Assembly (NCBI RefSeq): GCF_910592395.1
Contig: NC_088312.1
Location: 15,043,292-15,107,291, forward strand
Length of the DNA stretch: 64,000 nucleotides
Direction of reading: 5' to 3'
From: Lineus longissimus
Taxonomy: Eukaryota; Nemertea; Pilidiophora; Heteronemertea; Lineidae
In this document: positions 1-12,395 of the stretch, piece by piece
Layout of the letters: the number at the start of each line of letters is the position of its first letter
Numbering within the stretch: position 1 is the stretch's first letter
Program-made: the position numbers and the translations under genes
The notes under the pieces: model-generated
Databases searched by the model: none
Seen by the model: only the letters and a program-made list of their open reading frames with translations
Told to the model about the DNA's origin: nothing

Positions 1-390
1 CCAGGGATATGGTCTGCAATTTGCTGTTAGGCGAATTGCCCAATACTAGTGTTACTTGCTTTATTAAAGTCCCGCGCAGTTTATGTTGCTACCATCTTGT
101 AAGTGTTTTGTGTCTCATAAGCCTTAGTAGGCTTGCGAATTTCTTTTTTCGGTGACACATAAATCAGATATATATAAGGTCATTGGTAGGAAAGGGCCTG
201 TTGACTACAGGATAAGCACTTTGGATAACAGGGCGGTGACTAAACTTGTAAACGCCAATCGTTTGAGGAGGGTATATGAATATTATCCTAATCGCAGGCC
301 CAAACAGTAGAACCTCAGGCTGTAGTGATCTGGAGGCAGAGGAGCCATTGACACGTTCTTTGGAAGAATTTCTGACACTGCATTTGAAGC

Positions 391-474
391 ACACCCTCAT
401 TGAACTCTATTATCGAAGAGGGTAGGGTATAAAAGCACCAGACCCTGGCCTATTCGAGCACTTGGCATTTGCGC
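391..474 (+). repeat. TATA-bearing block, copy A (LTR/promoter-like)
   Basis: This block recurs almost unchanged at 1925-2003. It contains a TATAAAA box at 428-434 followed by the same downstream sequence in both copies. The only clear difference is a 5-base extra piece (GGTAG-like) just before the TATA box here. A repeated TATA box with conserved flanks fits an LTR or other retroelement promoter, but no LTR ends (TG...CA), primer-binding site or linked gag/pol were found, so the assignment is inference. Confidence 0.4.
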
Positions 475-762
475 CTCATTGCGCTTGGTCGTTCCCCTTC
501 AATTCATGGTAAGACTCTCGTATTCTCTATTATTCCGATTTCTGCAGGCTCGGTGTTTGAGCGGGCTACGCCTTTTTGGCCTATATTCTTTAGGCAGGCG
601 CTGTACAATCTTCCTGTGCATTTCGTTTCTAGTCTAGTCGGCGATGCCTATGTCGGTTTTTGTTGTCATATTTGTCCATTTGTATATTTTCTCGTCTTTC
701 CCGATTTTATTCGTATTTTCGTGGCATGTATATTTTGAATGTCTCTATGTGTCTTTCTGCCA

Positions 763-932
763 TGCGAGCCTTTGTGCTGGGGCAGTGTGTAGCCTTGCGA
801 GCCTTGAGCTGGGGCCAGCCTTGCGAGCCTTCGGGCTGGGGCAATAGCCTTGCGAGCCTTCGGGCTGGGGCAATAGCCTTGCGAGCCTTCGGGCTGGGGC
901 AATAGCCTTGCGAGCCTTCGGGCTGGGGCAGC
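763..932. repeat. 29-bp GC-rich minisatellite
   Basis: About five head-to-tail copies of a 29-base unit containing GCGAGCCTTCGGGCTGGGGC. The three 3'-most copies (about 846-932) are essentially identical and the 5' ones are degenerate. The unit length is not a multiple of three, so the open frames running through it on both strands are by-products of the repeat and not evidence of a gene. Confidence 0.85.
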
Positions 933-1210
933 ATGCTGGTTTGGGCTAGTGGCGTTTTGATGTATGCGTTGAGTGAAGTCTCTGGAAATTTACGTTGGGG
1001 GTAGAAAGCGGTGCCTGTGCGCAGCGTTGCAGAATTGTTGCAAGCTGTTGTCTGCTATACCTTTTATTTATGTTTATATGTTTCTATCTTTACTAGGCTC
1101 CTTCTCTTGACCCGGGATAAACTGTCCTAGTGGAACCTCGGTTTCACGTGGGTCGGGAGTTGAGCCTTTTGTCCTTCTAATCCTAAAGTTGAGCTTATAT
1201 CATTTTGCAG

Positions 1211-1588
1211 GCCATTGTGGGGTTTGCTATCCCAGTTCGGGAATTTGAGGTGGAGTTTGATCCCCTTTTCATATCTTCCCATACACGAACCCCAGTTTGG
1301 ACGACGGTAGAGGGACAAGAGGCTCAATTCCCGGCCCGCAACAATTGCCCGCGATTTGAAGATATTATGCTACGTGGTGAATCCTATGATATAGCTGCTT
1401 TGCCGTTGAGAAACCCGGATTTTTTCGTACCTGGTCAGTTGCATAATTTTATTGTTGAATGGGATGAAATCATTTGCATCGTTTTCATTCAGATTCTCAT
1501 GCGTCTGAAAATTACCTTATGGTTGCGTATACGTATTCAGGCTCATCGTCCTAAAGTCATTCGCAGATATTTATCACCCGCTAGCTAA
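1211..1588 (+). CDS. Unrecognised coding-like exon, about 125 codons
   Basis: An open frame starts right after a plausible splice acceptor (ATCATTTTGCAG, ending at 1210) and runs to a stop at 1586-1588. The first 90 or so residues have a protein-like composition with PVREFEVEF and FFVPGQLHNF stretches; the C-terminal third is hydrophobic and basic and may be non-coding read-through. I do not recognise a domain. It sits between the two TATA-bearing blocks, so it may belong to the decayed retroelement there. Confidence 0.25.
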   Translation, partial: AIVGFAIPVREFEVEFDPLFISSHTRTPVWTTVEGQEAQFPARNNCPRFEDIMLRGESYDIAALPLRNPDFFVPGQLHNFIVEWDEIICIVFIQILMRLKITLWLRIRIQAHRPKVIRRYLSPAS

Positions 1589-1865
1589 AATACTCTGCCA
1601 TATGGTACCAACTACTGTATATACGGCTCTCTAGGTCAGTATTTACAATGTACCGGTAAAATCCTTCGCAGTGTATAGATTGAAATGTATGTTTGTGAAT
1701 GTCATTTGACAAGTTTTTGTGAATTAAACGTGCTTTGTAGGTATCTTGTTTCTTCTTTCTTCTTAGGAGGAATCTTTTCTTTCTCCTTTCTCTGTGTTGG
1801 GAGTTTTGGGGGTGTTTCGATCCGATGGCAGTGGATTCCACCTCGGATTTCGTGGCCGTTGCGGA

Positions 1866-1925
1866 GAAATGCTTGTTACTCCCAATACTCCCTTGAGATG
1901 ATAGTGGTCACTGAGGGTGCGTATA
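1866..1925. repeat. 60-bp direct repeat, copy 1
   Basis: A 60-base block beginning GAAATGCTTGTTACTC and ending GGGTGCGTATA recurs at 2274-2333 with a single visible base change. It abuts the second TATA-bearing block, so the region looks like a mosaic of recombined terminal fragments. Confidence 0.7.
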
Positions 1926-2003
1926 CACCCTCATTGAACTCTATTATCGAAGAGGGTATAAAAGCACCAGACCCTGGCCTATTCGAGCACTTGGCATTTG
2001 CGC
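1925..2003 (+). repeat. TATA-bearing block, copy B
   Basis: Second copy of the block at 391-474. TATAAAA lies at 1957-1963. The sequence upstream differs from copy A, being the 60-bp repeat here, which marks the 5' edge of the shared unit at about ACACCCTC. Sequence similarity also ends soon after GGCATTTGCGC. Confidence 0.5.
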
Positions 2004-2273
2004 TCGCATGTAATGAAGGAAGTTTCCATTCTATCCCCAGAGTTTCCTATTTGGAATGGTGACAGGGTAATATGAGATCGAGCCTAAATTGCTGGGCATC
2101 AATCCATCTTCCATACCGCTAGAGATATTAGGTGCTCTGGATTTGTTGCCCCTAAATCGTTTAGTTTCTCATGTTTGTTTGAGCCAGCTAATTAAGTCCC
2201 ATCTTATTGGTTTCCTTTACCCACCCGCCCCACCCTTGGTGCCGCTGTCTCTCGTATTTCTTCTTACACTGAA

Positions 2274-2333
2274 GAAATGCTTGTTACTCACAATACTCCC
2301 TTGAGATGATAGTGGTCACTGAGGGTGCGTATA
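2274..2333. repeat. 60-bp direct repeat, copy 2
   Basis: Partner of 1866-1925. After this copy the sequence diverges and has no TATA block. A further short pair, ACACGGCCAA followed by GTTGGTAGTAATATC, occurs near 2511 and 2845, again pointing to local rearrangement. Confidence 0.7.
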
Positions 2334-2904
2334 GATGTACAGGATCCATTGCCAACGCTCGGGTTACCTGCCCAGCACGAGAAAAGCAGATTTCCAAAGG
2401 AAAGAAGGATGAGAAAAAGGCAGCTGATAACATTTGTTTTATTCATAAGATTCTGGACCACAAGAGGAACAAAGGCCAAAGGTGGTTAGAAATAAAATGG
2501 ATAGGATACACACGGCCAACATGGGCGGTTGGTAGTAATATCATCATCATCATATCATTACCGGCGTCGTAGTCCTATTTGGATTTTTGCCGGAGGTATG
2601 GAGTCCATTATAGGCTACTGTCTACCCATGTAGGATCTTTTACTTCCCTGGGATAGACTCTCAGCTACAAGGGCCCATGGCTTTAGGTCTCATCCGACAG
2701 ACCGTGGAGCATTTCATGCGTTGTATATTTACGTGTTGTGAAGAGCCAGGAATTTTTATTCCTTGAAAGCCATGCCAGTTCATCCAGAAATACTATCCTG
2801 GGTGGTAGCCAGCAGTGTTAACCACGAGGCTATGAGGCTCTTACACACGGCCAAAATGGGACGTTGGTAGTAATATCCTGAACTAGGATCTTATTCGGCA
2901 ATAT

Positions 2905-3214
2905 TTTGAGATCCTGCATGCAAAATGGCATCTTTTCAGTCGTATGTTTGGAGGTCTTTCAGCAATCATGCGTTTCCGTCAAGCCCCCTCAAAAGACGAT
3001 ATAACGGATTTCCGAATGAAGTGCGCAAGGGCAATGACACGTATTAGGAATTTACAAGAGCTTTTAAAGGACTTATTACCGCGACCTCTCCATCAACGTA
3101 CCAGGAAAGATTCATTTGATTTCATGGAGCAGACTACGTCCTCCTTGTTTGGCACGATCACTGAGAGTCAATTGAATGAGGTCAAAGACAACATGGAGTT
3201 GATCGCAAAAGCGT
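2905..3214 (+). pseudogene. Degenerate env/F-like coding remnant (5' part)
   Basis: The frame ending at 3214-3216 encodes a basic site (QRTRK) followed by a segment containing SSLFGTITESQ. This resembles the region after the cleavage site of envelope/F-like proteins of insect-type retroelements: a basic processing site, then an LFGT-like motif, then a helix. A stop follows at 3214-3216, 54 bases before the TSD of the neighbouring SINE. It is a short, broken remnant. The family call is tentative, and an unrelated retroelement protein is an equally fair reading. Confidence 0.25.
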
Positions 3215-3284
3215 AGGTTGCTGATTGGAATCATATCGGGAAGATTGCAGGACGTTTTTCCTCGGTTGTTATTAGAGAGACTCG

Positions 3285-3682
3285 TGGGGCAGCATGGCCG
3301 AGTGGTTAGGGCTTCAGACTCACAATCCGAAGATCGTGGGTTCGATTCCCGCACCGGTCTGTCTGCTTTCAACCCTGAGCAAGTTGATTTACCTCGATTG
3401 CTCCGTCCTTCGCATGAGACGTAAAACCGAGGTTCCTTGTATCTGGTGTCTATTCCAGAGCAAGTAAAAGACCCCATCCAAGTGGACTGTAGCTTGTGGT
3501 GGACTACCCCTCCTCAACTTGTGGTGTCTATGCGCCGAAGTCGGAGTCACTAGGCCAATAAACCCAATTGGCGCTAAACCGTAGTGGCACGCATTACCGC
3601 TCATCCCGCCTTGGAGGGGAAATACTCCCAGGAGAATGACCCCTCCAGAGGCAGAGCGAACGCGAAGAAGAAGAAGAAGAAG
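3285..3682 (+). mobile_element. tRNA-derived SINE with 14-bp TSD
   Basis: The head has RNA polymerase III boxes: A box TGGCCGAGTGG at 3295-3305 and B box GGTTCGATTCC at 3339-3349. A tRNA-unrelated body of about 300 bp follows, with a GAA-rich (AAGAAG)n tail ending at 3682. The 14-base sequence ATTAGAGAGACTCG occurs immediately before (3271-3284) and immediately after (3683-3696), a typical TSD. The tRNA part can be folded with an anticodon-like arm, but it lies inside a longer transposed unit and is not a host tRNA gene. Confidence 0.85.
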
Positions 3683-4189
3683 ATTAGAGAGACTCGGCTG
3701 CGACGTTCCGATATGAATTCGCGATAAATCGTTGAAATCTGACATGCGTTGAGGTCATAAATGGCCATTGTGACCAAGCTGTGGACCCTGTTGTAGGTTT
3801 CATAAAAACAGTTTGTCATAACCGGAACTCGTAACTGTTATGAATAGGTGCGGTTAATTTCACTAGCCAATGATGTGACGTTATCATTCCCTGCGTCAAT
3901 TTGGCTATCCCGATTCCGTCTGCCCGAGTAAGAAGTGTTGTATTTCGGTAGTGCAACACGACATCATTGGTATTCACCTGCTATGCACCAGCGTTATAAA
4001 GTATTGTTGCTTGCTTTATTAAAGTCCCGCGAGAAGTGGAGACAATTGCATTTTGTCTCTCTTCTTCAAGCTGGCCATTTGAATGAAATTGCGGCTTTCA
4101 GGTTAGAACCTATCCGCAACCTGATACCTATCATGATCCCGATCCTGGAAACGGGATAGCCGAATCTCGTTTTAGGGCAGCTTTTCGAG

Positions 4190-4416
4190 GATTAACAGTG
4201 AAAATAACAAGGCCCTCCTTACAGGTTTAGATCGACTGGTGACCAGCAAAAATAAAAATAAAATTACTCCGTACATGCAACAGACTCTACTTTTCTTACG
4301 CTATTTCGCTACGTACAAGGACACAGTGGCTGCGGTAGAAGAACATACTCAATCATGGCTCCGAGGAGCAAATACCTTCTGGTTTCTTGCTGATAGAATT
4401 TATTCCTGCTGATCTT
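4190..4416 (+). pseudogene. Degenerate env-like coding remnant (3' part)
   Basis: One frame stays open through about 75 codons and encodes a leucine-rich heptad-like stretch (TGLDRLVTSKNKNKITPYM) of the kind found in the stalk of env-like retroelement proteins. It ends at a stop close to 4410, just before the tandem duplication starts. Together with 2905-3214 it may represent one element split by the SINE and by decay. No complete gene remains. Confidence 0.22.
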
Positions 4417-5619
4417 TGTATAGTACCCCCAGGTATATGGCACGGCTTAACCCGCCGGCCATGAGGGAATTCCTTTATGGCCCAGTGGTTGGCGCGTTGG
4501 CTCCAGAGTGGAAGTTAAGCAACGTTGAGCGCGGTCAACCTTTGGATCGGTGACCGGCGCGTACAATGCAATCGTCTCCAGAAAAGTGCTTCATTCTGTT
4601 AAGAAGGAACAAGAAAGAAGGCACCCCGACTTTTGTTTGATGTATGATAAACCCAGCTTATGTTATCACACTTTGAAGCTTTCTTTCATAGTACATATTT
4701 ATAAATTTCAAACTTCCATTGACCAGCAGGGTTGCACTATTTCATGTTTATTCGGTTCAGAGTATTGCCATGCCATTTAACTCTTCCACAACGAATTCGA
4801 CCAAAGTTGAGGTGTTGAACTAGTTTCGTGCCAATGTGTGACCTATGTGAAATGCATTAGTCTATATCACACGGATCTCAATACGCTTACACAGGGCCGC
4901 GGTATCTCGTGATTCACGGGTACCTAAAATTCCTGAATAATCAATACCGGGTTGATCGTGCGGTTCTTCGAAATTCCAAGGACTCTTGAAATCGCAGCAT
5001 GTACAGTTCAGGAATTACGCGTAGCCGCCTCGGAATAGTGTACAAACCGCCTCCCCATGCCAGTCGGGCAATGATCCCTTCCCTACACACTCGCCGGTTG
5101 TACTATTTCGCCTCATCGCCTTGTCATTTCTAAAATAGGGTTACAAGAGATGTCGCATATATTTTTGCATAACTGCGTGAAATGCTGGCCTGCAGTCTCA
5201 GGATCGAAGAGAACCTTCACAAACATCTGTGATCAATTCGGATCAAAATGACAGTGCAGTTTAATCTCTTAAAACGAATATCAATGAAGACTGCAACAGG
5301 AGACATAACTTTAGTTTGCCCCTTATGCCTACCAATACACGATATTTTATCTTTAATGAACGCTCGCACCTAGACCTAAATTCCCATATTATTGTTCTTC
5401 AGCTTCATCAAAGGTCCAGGGCAAATCTTGATAACACCGACCCCAACGAAACACCTTTCAGAGTGGTCAATAGGCCTAAACCAGCATGGGCTAAAACTAA
5501 ATAAACTAACTACTGTTCATATAGTGACAATAAAGTCCTTAATGCCGTTCGAAATTCGAAATTGGAAACTGAATTTGAGATTTTGCATTTATATAAATAG
5601 ATTCACGGATTGGATATAG
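4417..5619. repeat. 1.2-kb tandem duplication, copy 1
   Basis: A 1203-base unit is followed after 31 bases by a near-identical unit at 5651-7019. Differences are a few substitutions, a short replaced stretch near 4690-4710 (5927 in copy 2), a 3-base difference near 5211, and an 8-base tandem slip near 5550. Both copies share a short open frame (62 codons, 5316-5504) that is preserved only because the duplication is recent. No protein family was recognised, and the ends do not look like LTR ends. Confidence 0.9.
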
Positions 5620-5650
5620 GACGATCCATCTCTGTCCGAAGGGGGAATGA

Positions 5651-7019
5651 TGTATAGTACCCCCAGGTATATGGCACGGCTTAACCTGCCGGCCATGAGG
5701 GAATTCCTTTATGGCCCAGTGGTTGGCGCGTTGGCCCCAGAGTGGAAGTTAAGCAACGTTGAGCGCGGTCAACCTTTGGATCGGTGACCGGCGCGTACAA
5801 TACAATCGTCTCCAGAAAAGTGCTTCATTCTGTTAAGAAGGAACAAGAAAGAAGGCACCCCGACTTTTGTTAGATGTATGATAAACCCAGCTTATGTTAT
5901 CACACTTTGAAGCTTTCTTTCGGACCAATACTTCCATTGACCAGCAGGGTTGCACTGTTTCATGTTTATTCCGTTCAGAGTATTGCCATGCCATTTAACT
6001 CTTCTACAACGAATTCGACCAAAGTTGAGGTGTTGAACTAGTTTCGTGCCAATGTGTGACCTATGTGAAATGCATTAGTCTATATCACACGGATCTCAAT
6101 ACGCATACACAGGGCCGCGGTATCTCGTGATTCACGGGTACCTAAAATTCCTGAATAATCAATACCGGTGTAACATCTGTGGTTGTTTCCCATGTGTCAG
6201 TGTTTCCAAACAATAGGCAGCTAGAGAGACCACAACTTTTCAATAGGGGGGATACACAGAAAAACTTGTCAATCTATTTTTGAGCGTTCCCAAACAATGA
6301 GGGGAAACACTCAAAAACAGAAACACTCAAAAACATTACACCGGGTTGATCGTGCGGTTCTTCGAAATTCCAAGGACTCTTGAAATCGCAGCATGTACAG
6401 TTCAGGAATTACGCGTAGCCGCCTCGGAATAGTGTACAAACCGCCTCCCCATGCCAGTCGGGCAATGATCCCTTCCCTACCCACTCGCCGGTTGTACTAT
6501 TTCGCCTCATCGCCTTGTCATTTCTAAAATAGGGTTACAAGAGATGTCGCATATATTTTTGCATAACTGCGTGAAACGCTGGCCTGCAGTCTCAGGATCG
6601 AAGAGTGCAACCTTCACAAACATCTGTGATCAATTCGGATCAAAATGACAGTGCAGTTTAATCTCTTAAAACGAATATCAATGAAGACTGCAACAGGAGA
6701 CATAACTTTAGTTTGCCCCTTATGCCTACCAATACACGATATTTTATCTTTAATGAACGCTCGCACCTAGACCTAAATTCCCATATTATTGTTCTTCAGC
6801 TTCATCAAAGGTCCAGGGCAAATCTTGATAACACCGACCCCAACGAAACACCTTTCAGAGTGGTCAATAGGCCTAAACCAGCATGGGCTAAAACTAAATA
6901 AACTAACTACTGTTCATATAGTGACAATAAAGTCCTTAACGCCGTTCGAAATTGGAAACTGAATTTGAGATTTTGCATTTATATAAATAGATTCACGGAT
7001 TGGATATAGATCATAACTG
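5651..7019. repeat. 1.2-kb tandem duplication, copy 2 (with MITE)
   Basis: Second copy of 4417-5619 in the same orientation. It is longer by 166 bases, almost entirely because of the MITE at 6169-6340 plus its TSD. High identity over 1.2 kb implies recent unequal crossing-over or replication slippage between flanking sequences. Confidence 0.9.
6169..6340. mobile_element. 172-bp MITE with CCGG TSD
   Basis: The insertion is defined exactly by comparison with copy 1 of the duplication, where the site is empty (ATACCGGGTTG near 4945-4955). CCGG is duplicated at 6165-6168 and 6341-6344. The ends are TGTAA... and ...TTACA, with further loose inverted similarity (GTGTTTCC-type motifs) inside. The superfamily is not assigned; a 4-bp TSD with TGTAA ends does not fit Tc1 (TA) or Harbinger (TWA). 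Confidence 0.85.
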
Positions 7020-9518
7020 TACATTTTTGTTGCATGTGTACACCGTAGGGTGATCTTAGGGTGCAGTACCTGGTGGATTATGTGGAGTGCAGGTTCAATT
7101 GCCTGATAAAATATGTGAAGTGGCGGTTGGATTGAATATAATAGAGCTTTCGCTACTTCTGCTCACAAGTCAGGTAACCAAGCGAGAGACACCATCTTAA
7201 AACGGTAAGCCATAATTATATCTAATTTTTCTGCAGCAAGCCCCTCTTCATAGGGGCCGCGTGTGCGTCTTTCAATTTCCTCGGGGGAAAGGGGCAATTT
7301 TGAGATCAAAACTATAAGCCTATGGTGAAGAATCAAAGAGAATGTGAAACATGGCGGAACTTTTTCTATTTTCAAATAAGGTCGTGCAACGGTGAGTTGT
7401 TTCTTCAAACAAAATGGCTTCCAGCAGAACCATAATTTAGATTTGTCCCGGTCAGGTTTGATATACGCTGATGCGTTTGGGCCTGCTCGTGTATCGCTTG
7501 CCGGAGTGGACAAAATGCAATATTTAATGTGAACACTAATTCAGAATCATGTCCCACATAATTCACAATAAGTGTTGGCACTAAATTGGCTAGTCAGAAC
7601 GCAGTTTATAAAGATAATGTATACACAAAATCTATTTCGTGCAGACATTAATCCGATTAATGTAGTCACAAATTCGATTTATATGGGACATTAATTGTAC
7701 TTCGTGTTGGCACAAATCGTTTTGTGTCAACACTTATTACGATTAATGTCGGTCTTAATTCTTAATATGTGTTGATACTAAAGTAGCCAATCAGAATTGA
7801 GGTTTAAGTGTCGACATTAATTACAAGTAAGGAACACTATATATACGCAACTTCCGTACAAAAAGCGGCCAATCAGAGCCATTGTTTCAAAACGGCCATA
7901 GGGGGCGACAGCTATTTCCGTTCATAATTCGTTTGCGTCTTCCACGTGTCACAGCACCCGCATCTCCCAACACGATCGATACACGATGGCTTTGCCATCT
8001 AATTTACGAGTACAGAAAGATATAACGCCTTGCTGGGTACAAATGATTTTGTTCCATCTTTTTCGGAATGGTTTGTTTTTCAGACTCAGCCCCTGCCTAT
8101 AAAAAGCGTGGGCCTCAACTATCAATGCGTCCAAAAATAGATCATTCGACAATCGAAATGTGCATGTTGTATACAAAGACACAGGAGAGTGTTGAAAAAT
8201 ATGCTTCTAACCCTAACCAAAATCATTTATTTTGTGTAAAATTGATCAGTTAGGAGTTAAAGAATGATGTAAATGTGGAAAGTTCAAGTTACAGTGATTT
8301 TCCATGTCAAAAATCGATTGGGGTCAGAAACCGTAAAATCTCATGTGTTTTAAGTACGATATACACTCCGGACGCAGTTGACCGGCCTCGTTCCTCACCC
8401 TAACCACTGCGACAAGTGGTGAGCTTTCTGGAGGTTCTGTACCAACGACTTGGCCGGCTGCCAACCATAATGTGGTGCCATATAGCTTATCAACTGGCTG
8501 CAAGGGGCGCTGTAGTCGGAAGAACATTTGCGATAATTTCCGCTAGTTAGCACCAAAAAATCTAAAATAGTCGTTTTCCAAGTTAAATATTATGAACCTG
8601 ATATTTTATCGCACAAAGAGTTTTACTTTTAATTGTTCCGTTTTTTATTTATTCACATGTAGGTCAACTATGTATGCCAAAAACCACAGGAGAAATGAAG
8701 TTTAGGAAAGAAGTGTTACGCTATTATGTATGCCACGGTGTTATACGTCGAGCATTCTCATTCGGTGACAGAAAATTCCCATACAGTTTCGTGACAGCAA
8801 TGCCCATTGGCTATTTGTCCAGCAGCATGCACGAATTCCTGCTTTTTGATGCAGTCCATAAGGAGACCAAATTAGGATGACGCAATGGGCTGCCCAGGGA
8901 GTCTAGTACGTGGAGGCTGTGTACTGTTGAAGGTCGCAGTCCTTCAGTTTTTGTTTTGGCTAAGCATACTGCATGTACTGATAAGTGATACTGTAACAGT
9001 GCTGCGCGTGCAGGACTACAGGCCGTTCGACGCTGTAAAACAAACATAAACAATGACTACACGTAGACCTCTGCCAATCAAGCATTCCCAGTGAGTTGAC
9101 TTTGCAATCACAGGATATACAGCATTAGCCAATTTATTAAATATGGTGAATCAGTTAGAACCTGGATACATGTATTTCTATAGTGCGTAGTTTTACGTGT
9201 TCAAGGGCTAAGTCTCTCTTTGTAAAGTCGTGTGATATTTGAGATTTCTCATTATATTTTAACGCCTGTTGGTAGCTGGTGAACTGTTGTACTGATCGTG
9301 GTTGTGAATTTAGTGGAATTTTCTAAATAAAAGGAAACCTATAGCAAAACGGCCCAGTTAAAACCTAAGTCGGGAATAAGCATTCATTGATAGATGTTGG
9401 CAGTTTCGAGTTCCCCTCAGGTAGTTGATTATGTAGCCAATGAGCTGCATAAGAAATAATCACTAAAAGTTATTTTTACCACGTTCAGCTAGTCCAAATG
9501 AAGACTTTGACTGGCTCT
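7020..9518. other. No recognisable gene; AT-rich diverged repeats
   Basis: Open frames here are short and carry no recognisable domain. At about 7505-7870 there is an AT-rich patch with many ATTAATG/CATTAAT inverted words and a diverged direct repeat (AGTCAGAA and AATCAGAA contexts near 7590 and 7790). This looks like an old MITE or palindromic repeat. Nothing else supported a feature. Confidence 0.4.
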
Positions 9519-10007
9519 CTTTAAAGGCCAGAAGCCCCACGCTCAGATTTACCCGGGTATGGCAATTATCTCAAGGTGTGACGTAGCACAGCAGGCCAGT
9601 CCCACTTGTCCTAGTTCTCTGTGCTATGAATACATTACACCTATTACTCACTGAAATAACCTCAGTGTAGAGATCATGTGACTGACTCATCTGTCAGTTG
9701 ACTAGCCAAATATGGCAGACTCCTCCCTCATCTGTCCATCAACCTGATGTACTAACGGTCATTACAGATAAAAATGTTTTAATATCTCATCAACTATACC
9801 AAAGGGAGGGCTGTATTTTGACAGACATGCAGATTAGATATTCATGAGTTTGGTAGACAAGTCTGAAGGAACACCTTGGACTGGTGCCAGAGATATCTGT
9901 GAGATTGTTGGAGAAAGTGTCGGAGGTTTGAATGCCCCGGTTATTGGTCACGTGACTGGATGTCAGCCATTAGGAGCTCCTTTTATACCGGCTTCTGGCC
10001 TTTAAAG
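9519..10007. mobile_element. Approximately 490-bp MITE with 18-bp terminal inverted repeats
   Basis: CTTTAAAGGCCAGAAGCC at 9519-9536 is exactly matched in inverse orientation by GGCTTCTGGCCTTTAAAG at 9990-10007. If the true termini are AGGCC...GGCCT, the flanks are TTAA on both sides, which would fit a piggyBac-type TSD; the alternative is that TTTAAA belongs to the repeat. There is no coding capacity inside. Confidence 0.7.
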
Positions 10008-10631
10008 TGATAATTGTAAGACTCCTCTGACCTAGTTTATCCATCTTTGTGAAGGTGACTGCACCTTACGGATTAGTTTTTACTGTTGACCTACTTTTTG
10101 GAGTGTATGGTTCCAACACACTCGCATGAGCCTTTGTGCGTGCGTAGTACATGTTTGTAATCTAAAAATGTCAAAAATGTTAGCCCCACATAATTTTAAT
10201 ATTATATATATTTTTAATTTAAAAATGATAAGACCGTTATCCACTGCATACTTCGGAACTATTTTCCTATACAACCTCGACCGGACCTTTAATTAAAGGT
10301 GCGTGATCTCCAGTCAGTGAGCTGGGAGCCAACATGAAAGATCTCAATCAATTTCTCTCCAACTTTTTCCCCAAATTATTCAAACAACCAACAGCACCAT
10401 AGCAGGTAATATCTTAACTATATGTACATATAACCTTTGGAAAGAGGTGATATCATTCATACCTTTATTTTCACTATTTTACATATTGCCACACCCTTCA
10501 TGATACACTTTCCTGCATCTGCAGCCTGTTGCATTCAGTCCAGAGATTAGCAATAATTCATAGCAGATTTCTTCTCAACTTTGTCAAATGTACTAACTGC
10601 CAAGCTCTGAAGGCAATCACGTACACATGTA

Positions 10632-10853
10632 CAGTTGAGGTTAGAAGTTTACATACACCTGGGTCGAAAACATTCAATTCAAATTTTCAAAAGATTTCAT
10701 TGTTCTTACAAAAACAATTTTGATGTGATAATATACCTCAAAGGTCTACTTTATTTTCTTACTGCATTCGTTTATTTCAGTTTCTTTATTTCAGAATTAT
10801 TTGACATAGTTTGATATCTCTATTAAAGCCAGTGGGTCAAAAGTTTACATACA
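10632..10853. repeat. Left IR/DR of the Tc1 element
   Basis: Contains the outer motif near 10648-10660 and an inner motif near 10845-10853. The sequence between (including ATATACCTCAAAGGTCTAC) is mirrored in the right repeat. Confidence 0.85.
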
Positions 10854-11041
10854 CCAAGTGAAACTCTAAAAACACAACATTGAACCATCAAGAAATTGAC
10901 ATCTAGGGCCTCATAGATGATTTCACAGGCCATTGACCACTACAGAACTTATGTAATAACCCAAGCATTCTTTAGGGGCTATATAAAAAGGCGTTTCTTT
11001 AGTGTATAGCCCATTCCAGTGTTCACAAGCATTGAGACAAG

Positions 11042-12297
<1,256 letters not shown>

Positions 12298-12395
12298 TTT
12301 TTCTATACAACCTAGTCTCGCGTACTGAATTACTAACTTCACAATTGGGACAAAAAACCGGCGACCCTACCTTCGTATATATTTTGTTATTTCAG

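Noticed and set aside
660-934. Overlapping open frames on both strands through 770-930
   Set aside because: They arise from the 29-bp minisatellite, which has few stops in any frame; no start, splice or domain support.
3290-3362. Apparent tRNA gene with good A and B boxes
   Set aside because: It is the head of a 398-bp unit with an A-rich/GAA tail and a perfect 14-bp TSD, so it is a SINE rather than a host tRNA gene.
5316-6901. Identical 62-codon frames at 5316 and 6713
   Set aside because: Identity is explained by the recent tandem duplication; there is no selection evidence and no recognisable motif.
4417-7019. Pair of LTRs of a retrotransposon
   Set aside because: The copies are separated by only 31 bases, lack TG...CA ends and a primer-binding site, and fit a tandem duplication better.
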